64,000 bases of DNA from Haloferax elongans ATCC BAA-1513 (GCF_000336755.1 NZ_AOLK01000022.1:196748-260747), one strand, 5' to 3'. Counted from the stretch's first letter, positions 1 through 9,276 are shown. Numbers and translations: made by a program. The notes: generated from the sequence alone by a model not told the origin.

Positions 1-17
1 GGACCTGACCCCCGCGT

Positions 18-851
18 ATGACACCTCGGCTTCGTCGCCTCCTCGCCGGTGGTGCCGTGATGACCGGCATTCTGATGGTCCTCGGCGTCTACACCGCCGC
101 GTCGGGCGCTGGACTCACCTGTGCCGGTCGCTGGCCGTTCTGCGACGGCTTTCTCGGCCTCTTCCCGGCCAACTGGGGCAGCTTCATCGAGTGGTTCCAC
201 CGCCTCGTCGCGATGCTCACTGGCTTCGTCATCCTCGGAACGACGGTGAAAGCGTGGCGCGAGGGCGTCGCTGCACGCGTCCGCTACGCGCTCGTCGTCG
301 CGACGGTCATCCTCCCGTTCCAAATCGTCCTCGGCGCGCTCACCGTCACCGAGTACGAGTGGGTCATCCTGACCGCCCACTACGTCGTCGCGACATCCAT
401 CTTCACCGCCGTCGTCGCCGCCGCCGCGTGGGGACTCGCCAACCGCGGTATCGGACGTACCGCTGACGCAGTCCGACTGGCACTCCTCGGGATGCCAATC
501 ATGCTCGTCCTCGCACCGCACAGCTTCCTCTCGTTCGGCCCGATGACGCAGGCGACCTACTACGTCGTCGGCCTCACGACCTACGCCGCACTCATCTGTG
601 CGACTCTTTGGGCGTCTGCGGCACACGGTACTCGGCAGGACGCGTACGGCAAACTGCGACTACTTGCCGCGCCCGCGAGCGTGATTGTCGTCGCACTCCT
701 CATCGTCGGTCGGCAGGTGTACGGGTCGACGCTCCAACTCGCTCACCTCGGCGGAACGGTCGTCGCACTCGTCCTCGTCGTCGCCGCGTTCTCCGTGGTT
801 CGCGGTGGCCTCCCCGCATCCCGGACCGCCGTCACCAACGACGCAGACTAA
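18..851 (+). CDS. ctaA: CtaA/Cox15-type heme A synthase-like membrane protein
   Basis: A 277-residue polytopic membrane protein with about seven to eight hydrophobic segments. Members of this family oxidise the C8 methyl group of heme O to give heme A for terminal oxidases. Visible family marks are an E-x-x-H-R motif near residue 60 (IEWFHR), a second membrane histidine in TAHYV and a third in LAHLGG near the C-terminus; these histidines normally ligate heme. A Cys pair (TCAG...FCDG, residues about 35-42) sits in the first external loop, as in CtaA. The start is the first ATG, only 17 bases into the window, so the promoter is not visible. Two T-runs follow the stop. The assignment is by family pattern; no cytochrome oxidase gene is in view. 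Confidence 0.85.
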   Translation: MTPRLRRLLAGGAVMTGILMVLGVYTAASGAGLTCAGRWPFCDGFLGLFPANWGSFIEWFHRLVAMLTGFVILGTTVKAWREGVAARVRYALVVATVILPFQIVLGALTVTEYEWVILTAHYVVATSIFTAVVAAAAWGLANRGIGRTADAVRLALLGMPIMLVLAPHSFLSFGPMTQATYYVVGLTTYAALICATLWASAAHGTRQDAYGKLRLLAAPASVIVVALLIVGRQVYGSTLQLAHLGGTVVALVLVVAAFSVVRGGLPASRTAVTNDAD

Positions 852-864
852 CTTCTCGACTCGA

Positions 865-882
865 TTTTTCACGACGATTTTT
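865..882 (+). terminator. T-runs after ctaA
   Basis: Two five-base T-runs (865-869 and 878-882) lie 14-31 bases after the ctaA stop. Archaeal RNA polymerase terminates at oligo-T, so this is a reasonable terminator. The following stretch to 1077 is AT-rich and otherwise empty. Confidence 0.5.
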
Positions 883-1077
883 CAGTTCGATGAATCAAAA
901 TATCCTTGCTATGTTGTATCATCGACCAAGATTCTTAACCTGAATTGATATATTTTCTATGATGTGCTTATTTCTTATTCATTCTCACGTTTTTCTGGCA
1001 AATTTCACCAAAACAAACGTGAATCGGGGGACGGACCGAAGAAGTGTTATAGGCGGATGTGCTACCTGTGCCTTGTT

Positions 1078-1881
1078 ATGCAACGTCGTACCTATCTGAA
1101 GGGTGCCGCAGGGGCTGCAGCCACGTTCACGATGGCCGGTTGTCTCGGCGGCGGCGGTGATACGATTACTATCGGGTCTGACATTCCATACCGTCCGTTC
1201 GAGTACAGGACGACCGAGAACGAACTCGTCGGTTTCGACGTTGACATCGCACAGGCCGTCTTCACTGATGAACTCGGTTACGAGCACGAGTTCCAAGAGA
1301 CAAGCTTCGATACCATCATCGGCTCGCTAAACAACGGGAACTTCCGCGTCATCATGTCCGCGATGACCATCACCGAAGACCGTGCAGAGGAGATTGACTT
1401 CTCAGACCCGTATTTCACGGCGTACCAGACGGCTATCGTCCTGAACAGCAGCGACATCTCCTCGAAAGAAGACCTCCGAGGCGTCGCCGTCGGTGTCCAG
1501 AAGGGGACGACCGGCGAGAGTGCCGCGAAGAGCCTCAAAGAAGAGTTTGACGGCGACCTGACGATTCAGAGCTACGACCAAGTAACCGGTGCGTTCGATG
1601 CGCTCCGAAACAACCAGGTCAGCGCGGTCATCAACGATAACACCGTCAACGCGGAGTTCGCCGAGCAAAGTGACAACGTCCGCTTCCTTGAAGGGACCGG
1701 TGCCGCCGAAGAACAGGGCAAAGAAAATGCCCCACCGTATCTCACCTTCACCGTCGAGGAGTACGGTATCGGATTCCGGAAAGACGACGACGAACTCCGC
1801 GAGGAGGTCAACGGCGCGCTGCAGACGATACGCGACAACGGGACGTACGACGAGATCTACTCCAAGTACTTCTCCGGGTAA
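1078..1881 (+). CDS. Amino-acid ABC transporter substrate-binding lipoprotein
   Basis: A 267-residue extracytoplasmic solute-binding protein (family 3, SBP_bac_3). The ATG at 1078 is chosen over in-frame upstream codons because it begins a signal with MQRRTYLKGAA, a Tat-like double arginine, ending in a lipobox (MAGCLGG), so the mature protein should be a lipid-anchored receptor on the outer face. The rest has the family pattern: FEYRTTENELVGFDVDIAQA at the ligand-contacting N-lobe and MTITEDRAEEIDFSDPY in the hinge region. It is the first gene of a receptor-permease-ATPase set and should recognise a polar or charged amino acid; specificity cannot be read from the sequence. Confidence 0.92.
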   Translation: MQRRTYLKGAAGAAATFTMAGCLGGGGDTITIGSDIPYRPFEYRTTENELVGFDVDIAQAVFTDELGYEHEFQETSFDTIIGSLNNGNFRVIMSAMTITEDRAEEIDFSDPYFTAYQTAIVLNSSDISSKEDLRGVAVGVQKGTTGESAAKSLKEEFDGDLTIQSYDQVTGAFDALRNNQVSAVINDNTVNAEFAEQSDNVRFLEGTGAAEEQGKENAPPYLTFTVEEYGIGFRKDDDELREEVNGALQTIRDNGTYDEIYSKYFSG

Positions 1882-1896
1882 GCCAAACCAGACGCA

Positions 1897-1905
1897 TTTT
1901 TTATC
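1897..1905 (+). promoter_or_regulatory. T-run/TATA-like element between receptor and permease genes
   Basis: Six T bases followed by AT lie 16 bases after the receptor stop and 24-32 bases before the permease ATG. The element can act as a partial terminator for the receptor mRNA, as a TATA box for the permease-ATPase pair, or both. That would make more receptor than membrane components, a common ABC-importer stoichiometry. Confidence 0.4.
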
Positions 1906-1928
1906 CCACTATTGTGAGAAAAAACACC

Positions 1929-2762
1929 ATGGCCGAATCTTACTCAGAGGGGCGAACAAGAGACGGGGAGTACCAAGAACAGTTTTTGAACGACAAAACA
2001 CTCAGGCGACTGGGCGCGACCATCGCGGGGCTATTTACGCTCGGGGTCGGCGGGCTAATTGCGGTGATTATCTTCACGCAGGTCGATTTCGAACTCTTCG
2101 TGGAGATCATCTACCCGCAGTTCTTCGAGGCGTTCCTACGGGTGCTCGGTATCGTCCTCGTCGGCAGTATGTTGTCTGTTACCGCAGGTGTCATCGTCGG
2201 TCTCGGTAGGGTGTCAAACACGAGATTCACGAACGCCGTTGCGACCGGGTACGTCGAGTTCTTCCGGGGCACACCGCTTTTGTTCCAGTTACTCGTCATT
2301 TTCACTGGAATCCCAGCGTTCTGGCCGCCTGGTCAATTTCCTATCTCCGACTGGGCGATTCCGACCGCGATTATCGGTCTGACGCTCAACCACGCGGCCT
2401 ACGTCGGTGAGGCCGTCCGCGGCGGCATCGACGCCGTTCCGGAAGGACAGATGGAAGCCGCCCGCTCGCTTGGGATGTCCTACGTTCAGGGCATGCGCGA
2501 GGTCGTCCTCCCACAAGCGTGGCGCAACGCGCTTGCTGCAATCGGTAACGACCAAGTTATTTTGGTGAAGGACACTTCACTCCTGACAGTTATCGCCGTC
2601 CCCGAACTTATCAGTGCGTTCCGCAACGTCAACTCGGCTACGTTCGACCCGTGGACACCGATTATTCTCGTCGCTATCGCATACCTCATGATTACGATTC
2701 CGCTTGGAAAAATCGTCAGTCACCTCGAAACCCGCTCGGACTGGGGAGGTGACCGCCGATGA
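1929..2762 (+). CDS. Amino-acid ABC transporter permease
   Basis: A 277-residue HisM/GlnP-type inner-membrane permease of a polar amino-acid importer. It has about five to six hydrophobic segments and the EAA coupling loop seen as EAARSLGMSYVQGMREVVLP, which docks onto the ATPase. YVEFFRGTPLLFQL is the usual conserved segment after the first helices. The ATG at 1929 is preferred to the GTG at 1914. The stop overlaps the ATPase start in an ATGA junction, so the two are co-translated. Confidence 0.92.
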   Translation: MAESYSEGRTRDGEYQEQFLNDKTLRRLGATIAGLFTLGVGGLIAVIIFTQVDFELFVEIIYPQFFEAFLRVLGIVLVGSMLSVTAGVIVGLGRVSNTRFTNAVATGYVEFFRGTPLLFQLLVIFTGIPAFWPPGQFPISDWAIPTAIIGLTLNHAAYVGEAVRGGIDAVPEGQMEAARSLGMSYVQGMREVVLPQAWRNALAAIGNDQVILVKDTSLLTVIAVPELISAFRNVNSATFDPWTPIILVAIAYLMITIPLGKIVSHLETRSDWGGDRR

Positions 2763-3487
2763 GTCTTCTTGAATTCGACAAGGTTGACAAATACTTCGGC
2801 GAGACGCACGTCCTCAAGGATGTCGACCTCGAAGTCGAAGAGGGCGAAGTGTGCGTCATCATCGGGCCATCCGGCTCGGGGAAGTCCACGCTCCTTCGCT
2901 GTGCCAACCGACTCGAAGAGATTCAGGACGGAGAGATTCGACTCGACGGCACCTCGATATCCGACCCTGACGCAGACATCAATCACCTTCGGCAGCGCAT
3001 CGGGATGGTGTTCCAGAGCTTCAATCTCTTCCCGCACAAGACGGCGCTGGAGAACGTGACTCTCGCTCCGAAGAAGGTAAAGGACCTCGACGAAGGGGTC
3101 GCCGTACAGCGAGCAGAAGAGTTGCTCGACCGAGTCGGCCTCGAAAACCAAGCCGCCTCCTACCCGAACCAACTCTCCGGCGGGCAGCAACAGCGCGTCG
3201 CCATCGCCCGCGCACTGGCGATGGACCCGCACGTCATGCTCTTCGACGAGGTCACAAGTGCACTCGACCCCGAACTCGTCGGGGAAGTGCTCGACGTCAT
3301 GCACGGCCTCGCCGACGAGGGCATGACCATGCTCGTCGTCACCCACGAAATGGGCTTCGCTCGGGAAGTGGGCGACCGTATCGTCCTCATGGCCGACGGG
3401 CGCGTCGTCGAGGACTCTCCGCCCGAGCAGTTCTTCGAGGACCCCGAGACCGAACGCGGGAAGCAGTTCCTCTCGAAGCTGTTCTGA
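2759..3487 (+). CDS. Amino-acid ABC transporter ATP-binding protein
   Basis: A 242-residue GlnQ/HisP-type ABC ATPase of full family length. Walker A is GPSGSGKST (about residues 36-44), the Q-loop is in MVFQSFNLFPH, the signature is LSGGQQQRVAIARAL, Walker B is VMLFDEVTSALD and the switch histidine is in VVTHEMGFA. It powers the importer formed with the two preceding genes and overlaps the permease by four bases. Confidence 0.96.
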   Translation: MSLLEFDKVDKYFGETHVLKDVDLEVEEGEVCVIIGPSGSGKSTLLRCANRLEEIQDGEIRLDGTSISDPDADINHLRQRIGMVFQSFNLFPHKTALENVTLAPKKVKDLDEGVAVQRAEELLDRVGLENQAASYPNQLSGGQQQRVAIARALAMDPHVMLFDEVTSALDPELVGEVLDVMHGLADEGMTMLVVTHEMGFAREVGDRIVLMADGRVVEDSPPEQFFEDPETERGKQFLSKLF

Positions 3488-3545
3488 GCCACTCGGGAAC
3501 ACACCTCCCAACAGTCTTATTGCCGGAAATCACGGTTGTGGCGGC

Positions 3546-3779
3546 ATGAGCGATACACCCGGCGAATTCAGTACCGACCCCCCCGATTTCGACCACCGCA
3601 AGGCGATACTGTTCTGCCAAACCTGTGGCCGCGCAGCAGCGCTCGGTGACTGGCCTACACACGAAGTAGACGGCCAACTCCAGCGTATCGACTGTCCAGA
3701 CTGCGGAGCGACCGTGTGGCGTGGGTTTACCGCTGACGACGACAGCGCGGGCCGCACCGTGTCGGCACCGATTCCCTGA
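3546..3779 (+). CDS. Small zinc-ribbon protein
   Basis: A 77-residue acidic protein with two CxxC knuckles (CQTCG near residue 23 and CPDCG near residue 54) that should bind one zinc ion. Function is unknown. A TATA-like stretch (CTTATT, 3516-3521) sits 25-30 bases upstream of the ATG, so it probably has its own leaderless promoter rather than being read through from the ABC operon. Confidence 0.75.
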   Translation: MSDTPGEFSTDPPDFDHRKAILFCQTCGRAAALGDWPTHEVDGQLQRIDCPDCGATVWRGFTADDDSAGRTVSAPIP

Positions 3780-4140
3780 GTTCGAGTCTCCACGCCCCCA
3801 ACACACCGTTTCGGAACCGAACTGACTGCGACTCTTTTGTCGAGACAGACAGCAGAGGAAGCCCAGCCCGTCGCGGTAGTACTCCCAAAATCGAATTACA
3901 ATCACAACTGTGAAATTCGGCTCGTCAACAGGTTTTGGCGACCGCGATTAATACACCAATAATCAGACATACCGGTGGTATCTCGTGTAGACATATACCG
4001 TCTACTGTGTCCCTTTCTTTATATTTCATTTTTATCGGGTTTTTATATACCCCTCTCGTGTCTGTTGTCAATAGATAGAAAACTTGACCATCAAGTAGGC
4101 GAACAATTGAATAGCACCCTCCAGAATTGCACACGTGCGA
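3780..4140. other. Intergenic region before the histidine kinase
   Basis: No convincing gene. The second half is AT-rich (about 3940-4110), unlike the coding DNA around it. It contains a perfect 6-bp inverted repeat with a 3-bp spacer (4082-4096) and AT-rich boxes suited to a promoter for the kinase. Confidence 0.6.
4082..4096. promoter_or_regulatory. Inverted repeat upstream of the histidine kinase
   Basis: ACTTGA-CCA-TCAAGT is a perfect dyad about 45 bases before the kinase ATG and just upstream of an AT-rich box (about 4103-4113). Position and symmetry fit a dimeric regulator site; the regulator is unknown. Confidence 0.35.
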
Positions 4141-5838
4141 ATGGAAAGTTGGCTCACTCCCGAAATTGCTATCGCTTTGATGTATCTTGGAGTGATTCCA
4201 TCGATAGCTAACAGTTACGTCCTCTGGGGAGACCGACGCAAACCCGGTGTGCTCTGGTTCATCCTGTCGATGGCAACCGGTGGTGCGTGGGCGTTCCTCT
4301 TTGCGACGTTTACGCTCGTCTCCGACCCAGGGCTCACACTCGCCCTCGCGAACTTCTTCTGGGTGATGATACCGACCGCAGCGGTCACGATGTTCCTGCT
4401 CGCCTACGAGTTCGTCTTCAAGCACAACGTTTCACGAAGGGTCGCCGTCGCTTCGTTCCTCCCGATACTCGTGTTGTTTGTCGTGTCGTGGTTCAATCCC
4501 GATAACCTGGTGTACACACCAGAATACCACGTCGGACCAAACGGCTACTTGCATGCCCCTGATTTGGGCGGTCCGCTCAAAATCTTCGTCACGAAAATAT
4601 ACGGATACTTGCTGGTGTTCTTAGCCGCGGGGATGTTCGTCGGCGAAGCACTCCGAACGAATGGCACCCACCGCCGGCAGACGCTCTATCTCTTAGTTAT
4701 CTTCTCGATGCTCGTTCTCTCGACGGTCGTCAAGGTCGCGGAGTTGGTACCGGTATACTTCGACTTGACTTCCGTGGTCTACTCGTTTTCCGGCGTGTTT
4801 TTCGCGTTCTCTATCAGCAAAAACGGATTCATGAAGTTCGTCCCCGTCGCCCGAGAACAGACGTTCCAGGAGGTCTCTGATGCGATATTTGTCATCAATC
4901 CCGAAGGGAATATCGTCGACGTGAACGACGCCGCCGGGCAGTTGTTCGGGGCCGGAATCATCGGCCAACAAATCGACGCCGTCCTCTCTGAGCACGTGAC
5001 CTCGACTGGTGGTGCTGCCTCGACCCTCGAATTCCGGCGCAACGACGAGACACGGTTCTTCTCGGTGCAGACCTCTACGATTGCGTACGGGAGAGGCCTC
5101 GAAGGTGAGATAATGGTGTTGAGTGATATCACTGCGCTCAAGAAACGCGAAAACGAGTTGGACCTCCTCAAACAGATTCTCTCTCGTGTCTTCCGCCACA
5201 ACATCCGCAACGACCTCAATGTCATCTCCGGGTACGCACAAATCATCGAAGACGCGTCCAGTGGAGACATTGCCGAATGGGCGGAGAGAATCAACGACCG
5301 GTCGACAAAAATCGTCAAGCAAGCCGAGAAGGCGGGGAAAATCGAGTCGGTGTTTTCGTACGACGAGACAGTCCAGCGACCACTCAGAGAAGACATCGAG
5401 AAAGCCCGGGAAGGATATCAGGTTACACCCCCCGCGGCCGTCTCGTTCGATATTGACGACGTAGAAGTCGAGGTCCACCCACGGTTCGACCTTGCTGTAT
5501 TGGAACTCATCGACAACGCCCTCACACACCACCACGGCTCAGAACCGGCGGACATCGTCGTCTCCACCGAGCTGACCGACACGAGTGTTACCCTCGTCGT
5601 CGAGGACAACGGACCAGGACTTCCATCGGTCGAAGTCAGCGTCCTAAAGGCGCAAGAAGAGACCGACCTACAACACGGCTCCGGAATCGGCTTGTGGTTA
5701 GTCCACTGGATCGTCGCCCGGTCGAACGGGGAACTGACGACGGAAGTGACCGAGTCGGGTACCAAAATCAAAATCCCCCTTCCACGACTGCCACAGAACC
5801 AAACGACGTCAGAAGCCGACGGCGTCCCAGCCCAGTAA
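4141..5838 (+). CDS. 7TM-PAS sensor histidine kinase
   Basis: A 565-residue membrane sensor kinase. The N-terminal ~220 residues form about seven hydrophobic helices of the histidine-kinase 7TM input type. A PAS domain follows (about 240-335, AIFVINPEGNIVDVNDAAG). The phospho-acceptor H353 lies in RVFRHNIRNDLNVISGYAQ, the haloarchaeal form of the HisKA box. The ATPase domain has ELIDNALTHH (N box), VEDNGPGLP (G1) and GSGIGLWLV (G2). The ATG at 4141 is taken; a GTG two codons earlier is possible. No response regulator is adjacent, which is common for haloarchaeal kinases. The signal sensed is unknown. Confidence 0.93.
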   Translation: MESWLTPEIAIALMYLGVIPSIANSYVLWGDRRKPGVLWFILSMATGGAWAFLFATFTLVSDPGLTLALANFFWVMIPTAAVTMFLLAYEFVFKHNVSRRVAVASFLPILVLFVVSWFNPDNLVYTPEYHVGPNGYLHAPDLGGPLKIFVTKIYGYLLVFLAAGMFVGEALRTNGTHRRQTLYLLVIFSMLVLSTVVKVAELVPVYFDLTSVVYSFSGVFFAFSISKNGFMKFVPVAREQTFQEVSDAIFVINPEGNIVDVNDAAGQLFGAGIIGQQIDAVLSEHVTSTGGAASTLEFRRNDETRFFSVQTSTIAYGRGLEGEIMVLSDITALKKRENELDLLKQILSRVFRHNIRNDLNVISGYAQIIEDASSGDIAEWAERINDRSTKIVKQAEKAGKIESVFSYDETVQRPLREDIEKAREGYQVTPPAAVSFDIDDVEVEVHPRFDLAVLELIDNALTHHHGSEPADIVVSTELTDTSVTLVVEDNGPGLPSVEVSVLKAQEETDLQHGSGIGLWLVHWIVARSNGELTTEVTESGTKIKIPLPRLPQNQTTSEADGVPAQ

Positions 5839-5932
5839 CACCATCAGTATGACGACTGTAACCGACAAACCGACCCGGTTTGGCCGACAGCACTGGCAAC
5901 AAGCTTAACAGACCAACTACAGACCAATTCAT

Positions 5933-6706
5933 ATGTCCCTCCACGAGATACGGTTTCTGTTTTTGAAATTGAATATCTGGTTGTGTCTGGCGTCGTCGCT
6001 GATGGTCGCAATCTCTGCGGTGGCACTCTCGATTCCGCTTTCGTCTGTCGGCGTCGGATTGGTTCTTCCCCCGTTGTTGTTCTATTTCATCTACGTCGAA
6101 GACAGACGGCGAGTCGCTCCAGAAGACGAGGTGAACCAGCCGTACCGAACCGAATTGGTTCGACGGCATCAGTCTGCCCTCCTCGTGACTGAACTGCTCG
6201 CGTTGCTCGGATACGTCGCCCTCTCGGGGATGCTCGTTCTCGAACGCCCGGACCTCGGCGTCGAGTACCTCGCTCTCGGGCAACTTCCGCTGCTCGTCTT
6301 GCTCGTCTACGGCCACCTCAAGCAACATCCGACGTTCGACTCACTGGCTGTCGGGGCGACGTGGGCGTTCGTCGTCGTCTTCTCCCTTTTGGTTTCGACG
6401 ACGGTCACGGTTGGCTGGGAACTCGGTGGCGTCTTCGTCGGCTGGTTTCTGATTGCGTTTGCCGGCGTCGAATCGCGGAATATCCAAGATATCGACGGTG
6501 ATTCGAAGTCGAACAAGACCACGCTGGCGGGGTATCTCGGTCGCAAGCCAACCATCGCGCTGGTCGGACTCGTAAAATCGCTCGGTGTGATTACGTTCTG
6601 GGTCGTTTCGGGCCGTGCCGTCGCTGGGTTGGCGCTCTGTTATCTCATCGTCCTCCGGCTCTTTCGGGCGTTGACTCGGTGGGAGACGCCCCACGTCGGA
6701 GAGTGA
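5933..6706 (+). CDS. UbiA-family prenyltransferase-like membrane protein
   Basis: A 257-residue protein with about eight hydrophobic helices. The loop SRNIQDIDGDSKSNKTTLAG (about residues 181-200) matches the second Asp-rich motif of UbiA prenyltransferases. The first motif, normally NDxxDxxxD, is not standard; the corresponding loop reads FIYVEDRRRVAPEDE. UbiA enzymes attach prenyl chains to aromatic or lipid acceptors in the membrane. Because the first Mg-pyrophosphate site is altered, an unusual substrate or loss of activity is possible. It is convergent with rfcL. Confidence 0.75.
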   Translation: MSLHEIRFLFLKLNIWLCLASSLMVAISAVALSIPLSSVGVGLVLPPLLFYFIYVEDRRRVAPEDEVNQPYRTELVRRHQSALLVTELLALLGYVALSGMLVLERPDLGVEYLALGQLPLLVLLVYGHLKQHPTFDSLAVGATWAFVVVFSLLVSTTVTVGWELGGVFVGWFLIAFAGVESRNIQDIDGDSKSNKTTLAGYLGRKPTIALVGLVKSLGVITFWVVSGRAVAGLALCYLIVLRLFRALTRWETPHVGE

Positions 6707-6736
6707 CCAGCTACCGATGGCTGACGCCGCTCGAAG

Positions 6737-8200
6737 TCAGAAGAAGTCGGACAGACCAGCCTGTCCGTCGTCCGTCGCAGACGCCTCACCCGTCTCGTCT
6801 GTCTCGTCGGCGTCTCTATCGAGGACGTCGTCGGAGCCGGTGTCGGCGTCGCCATCGGCTCGTCCTCCGTCACCCGGCTCGCCAGTTTCGAGGTCGTCCA
6901 TCCCGGCGAAGGCACCCCCGGCGTGCTCTTCGACTAATTCCTCGCGCAGTTCCTCGGCGTCTTCGACGATGGACTGGACCTTGTTCGTCGTCTCGCCGCT
7001 TCCGGTGACGAACGAGACGTGCGAGGTGTCGAAGTCGTAGTACGCCGTCATCGCCACAGTCAACTCACGCGGTTTGCAGTGGTGCGTGATAGCCGAGAGG
7101 AACGGCAGCACTTCACGCCGCGCCGTGGCCATGCTGAATCCGCCGTGTTCGGCAATCTTCCGTACGACAGTGTCGCGCGTCTTGTCTCGCGTCGAGCGAT
7201 ACGGTGCGCCACCGTATCGGGTCCACCCACCACGGGTACGGTCTCGTGAGGCGGCGACGCCAGCGGCGAGGTTGTCAGTCGCATAACGCCAATAGGAGTA
7301 GTTCTGCGTGGCGCGGACGCGACCCAGCCAGCGGTCCGCGTTGGCGAGGAACTCGTATGCCCGTGCGAGTTCGTCCGGTTCGTAGACGAGAGAGACCTTG
7401 TCCTCTATCCACTTCGTGAGGTCGTCCGGCGTCTCGTCCACGTCGTATGCGGTGTAGAGTGCTTCCTGTGCGGATTTCTCTTTGAGGACGGCGTCGAGGA
7501 ATTCGAAGAGACCGACCGAGCGGTCTCGGTCGCCCATCACGACGTTCTCTTCGGTGATTTGGTCGCGACCTTCGGCGATTGCCTGGAGGTCGTTGACCGC
7601 CGACCGGAGGTCGCCGCTGTTCATGTCCGCGATGCGTTCGAGGGCCGCCGAGTCGAACTCGACGCCCTCTTTTCGACAGATGTCGCGGAGGACGGGGACG
7701 ATAGAGCGCGCCGACACGTCTCGGAACTCGATTTCGCGGCAGGCGTTCCGCAGGCCGCGACTCATGTCGTAGAACTCGTTGGCGATGAGAACGATAGGCT
7801 GGCTCGACGACTTGACGAGTTTCGTGATGGCGCTGGCACCGCCGCGGTCGTAGTTGCCGTGGATGTTGTCCGCCTCGTCGAGGATGACTAACTGCCGTGT
7901 GGACGTGCCCGCCGACGACCCGGCGAGCGTGGCGTTCTTCGCGGCCCGACCGGCGAAGCGCTCGATGACGTCGGCAGTCCGCTGGTCCGAGGCGTTCAAC
8001 TCGACTGTCTCCCACCCCATGTCGGCCGCGAGCGCGTGGGCGGCGGAGGTCTTCCCGATACCCGGACTGCCGTGGACGATAGCCGCCTCTCGGTGGTCAT
8101 CCCACGATTTGCCCCACTCGGCGAGTGCGTCCCGGGCCTTGTTGTTCCCGCGCACCTCCGAGAGCGTCGATGGGCGGTACTTCTCCGTCCAATCTACCAT
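6737..8200 (-). CDS. rfcL: Replication factor C large subunit
   Basis: A 487-residue clamp-loader large subunit that with RfcS loads PCNA onto primed DNA. It begins MVDWTEKYRPSTLSEVRGN, typical of archaeal RfcL, has Walker A GSPGIGKTSAA (about 44-54), Walker B VILDEADNIHG and a C-terminal collar domain. The last ~60 residues are acidic and low in complexity and end in GLSDFF, a PCNA-binding (PIP-like) tail. An upstream in-frame start at 8257 was rejected because the 19 extra residues do not fit the family. Confidence 0.97.
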   Translation of the reverse strand: MVDWTEKYRPSTLSEVRGNNKARDALAEWGKSWDDHREAAIVHGSPGIGKTSAAHALAADMGWETVELNASDQRTADVIERFAGRAAKNATLAGSSAGTSTRQLVILDEADNIHGNYDRGGASAITKLVKSSSQPIVLIANEFYDMSRGLRNACREIEFRDVSARSIVPVLRDICRKEGVEFDSAALERIADMNSGDLRSAVNDLQAIAEGRDQITEENVVMGDRDRSVGLFEFLDAVLKEKSAQEALYTAYDVDETPDDLTKWIEDKVSLVYEPDELARAYEFLANADRWLGRVRATQNYSYWRYATDNLAAGVAASRDRTRGGWTRYGGAPYRSTRDKTRDTVVRKIAEHGGFSMATARREVLPFLSAITHHCKPRELTVAMTAYYDFDTSHVSFVTGSGETTNKVQSIVEDAEELREELVEEHAGGAFAGMDDLETGEPGDGGRADGDADTGSDDVLDRDADETDETGEASATDDGQAGLSDFF

Positions 8201-8341
8201 TACCGGAGGAAGGACCGAGGCGCGTTTAGTGGTTGCGGAGCGCTGTTCGACGAGCACCGTCTTCGGAGTAAACGGCCGAGAACGGTCGTCGATAGTGTCA
8301 CCGCTAGATTACATTATGGTTCGGACTGTATGGACAGTACT

Positions 8342-9079
8342 ATGCGGAAGAAAACGTGCGTGGTCACGGGGTCGTCGCGTGGAATCGGTCGTGGAATCGC
8401 AGAGCGGTTTGGGAACGAAGGCTGTGAGGTCGCGGTCAACTACCGGTCCTCCCCGGAAGCGGCCGAAGCAGTCGTCGACGCAATCGAGTCGTCAGGTGGG
8501 TCAGCTATCGCGGTGCAGGCTGACGTGACCGACGTCGACCAAGTCGAACGAATGCGCGAGGAGGTCCACGAGACCTTTGGACCGGTCGACGTGCTGGTGA
8601 ACAATGCAGGTATCAATCAGGACATCCTGTTCAAGGAGATGTCCCACGAAGACTGGGACGTCGTTCTCGACGTGCACCTCGACGGGACGTTTCACTGCAC
8701 GCAGACGTTCTACGACGATTTGGTCGCTGCCGAACAAGGCCGCCTCATCAACATCTCCAGTATCGTGGGCAAGGGCGGCAATTTCGGGCAGGCGAACTAC
8801 GCGACTGCCAAGGCCGGAATCTTCGGCTTCACCCGGACGCTCGCCCTCGAACTCGCTCGTGAAGGCACGACTGCCAACTGCGTCGCACCGGGGTTCATCT
8901 CGACGCAGATGGTCGAGGAACTCCCCGAGAAAATAAAAGACCGCATCCGTGAGGACACGCCTCTCGGGCGACTCGGCACCGTCGAGGAAGTCGCCGAGGT
9001 CGTCGCGTTCCTCGCGAGCGACCGCTCGTCGTTCATCACTGGCGAGGTCATCGACGTTAACGGGGGCAAAGACCTCTAA
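8342..9079 (+). CDS. SDR-family 3-oxoacyl/acetoacetyl-CoA reductase (FabG/PhaB-like)
   Basis: A 245-residue short-chain dehydrogenase using NAD(P)H. Visible motifs are the nucleotide-binding TGSSRGIGRGIA, NNAG (VDVLVNNAGIN), catalytic Ser in NISSIVGKGG and YxxxK in ANYATAKAG. It most resembles 3-oxoacyl-ACP or acetoacetyl-CoA reductases; in Haloferax that activity supplies (R)-3-hydroxyacyl-CoA for polyhydroxyalkanoate. No PHA synthase is in the window, so the pathway is not settled. ATG at 8342 is used; 8330 is an alternative. An AT-rich element near 8308-8316 fits a leaderless promoter divergent from rfcL. Confidence 0.88.
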   Translation: MRKKTCVVTGSSRGIGRGIAERFGNEGCEVAVNYRSSPEAAEAVVDAIESSGGSAIAVQADVTDVDQVERMREEVHETFGPVDVLVNNAGINQDILFKEMSHEDWDVVLDVHLDGTFHCTQTFYDDLVAAEQGRLINISSIVGKGGNFGQANYATAKAGIFGFTRTLALELAREGTTANCVAPGFISTQMVEELPEKIKDRIREDTPLGRLGTVEEVAEVVAFLASDRSSFITGEVIDVNGGKDL

Positions 9080-9276
9080 CAACCTCGTCTTTCGAAATGC
9101 CGTCTTCGACAGACACTGGAAGAAAACATGGGGACTGGGAGCCAGACAACGCGACGACACAGCCAACTGATTCTCGTCGTGGGCTGGGTCGTCGCCGTCG
9201 GCGAGTATGACAGCCGAGAGCCTCGGTGGACGACCGACTAGCCGGTAGTCTCGGAGTGACTCGACCTGTACACTGT

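Noticed and set aside
2720-3511. A 263-codon minus-strand frame over the ABC ATPase gene
   Set aside because: Shadow of the conserved ATPase on the plus strand.
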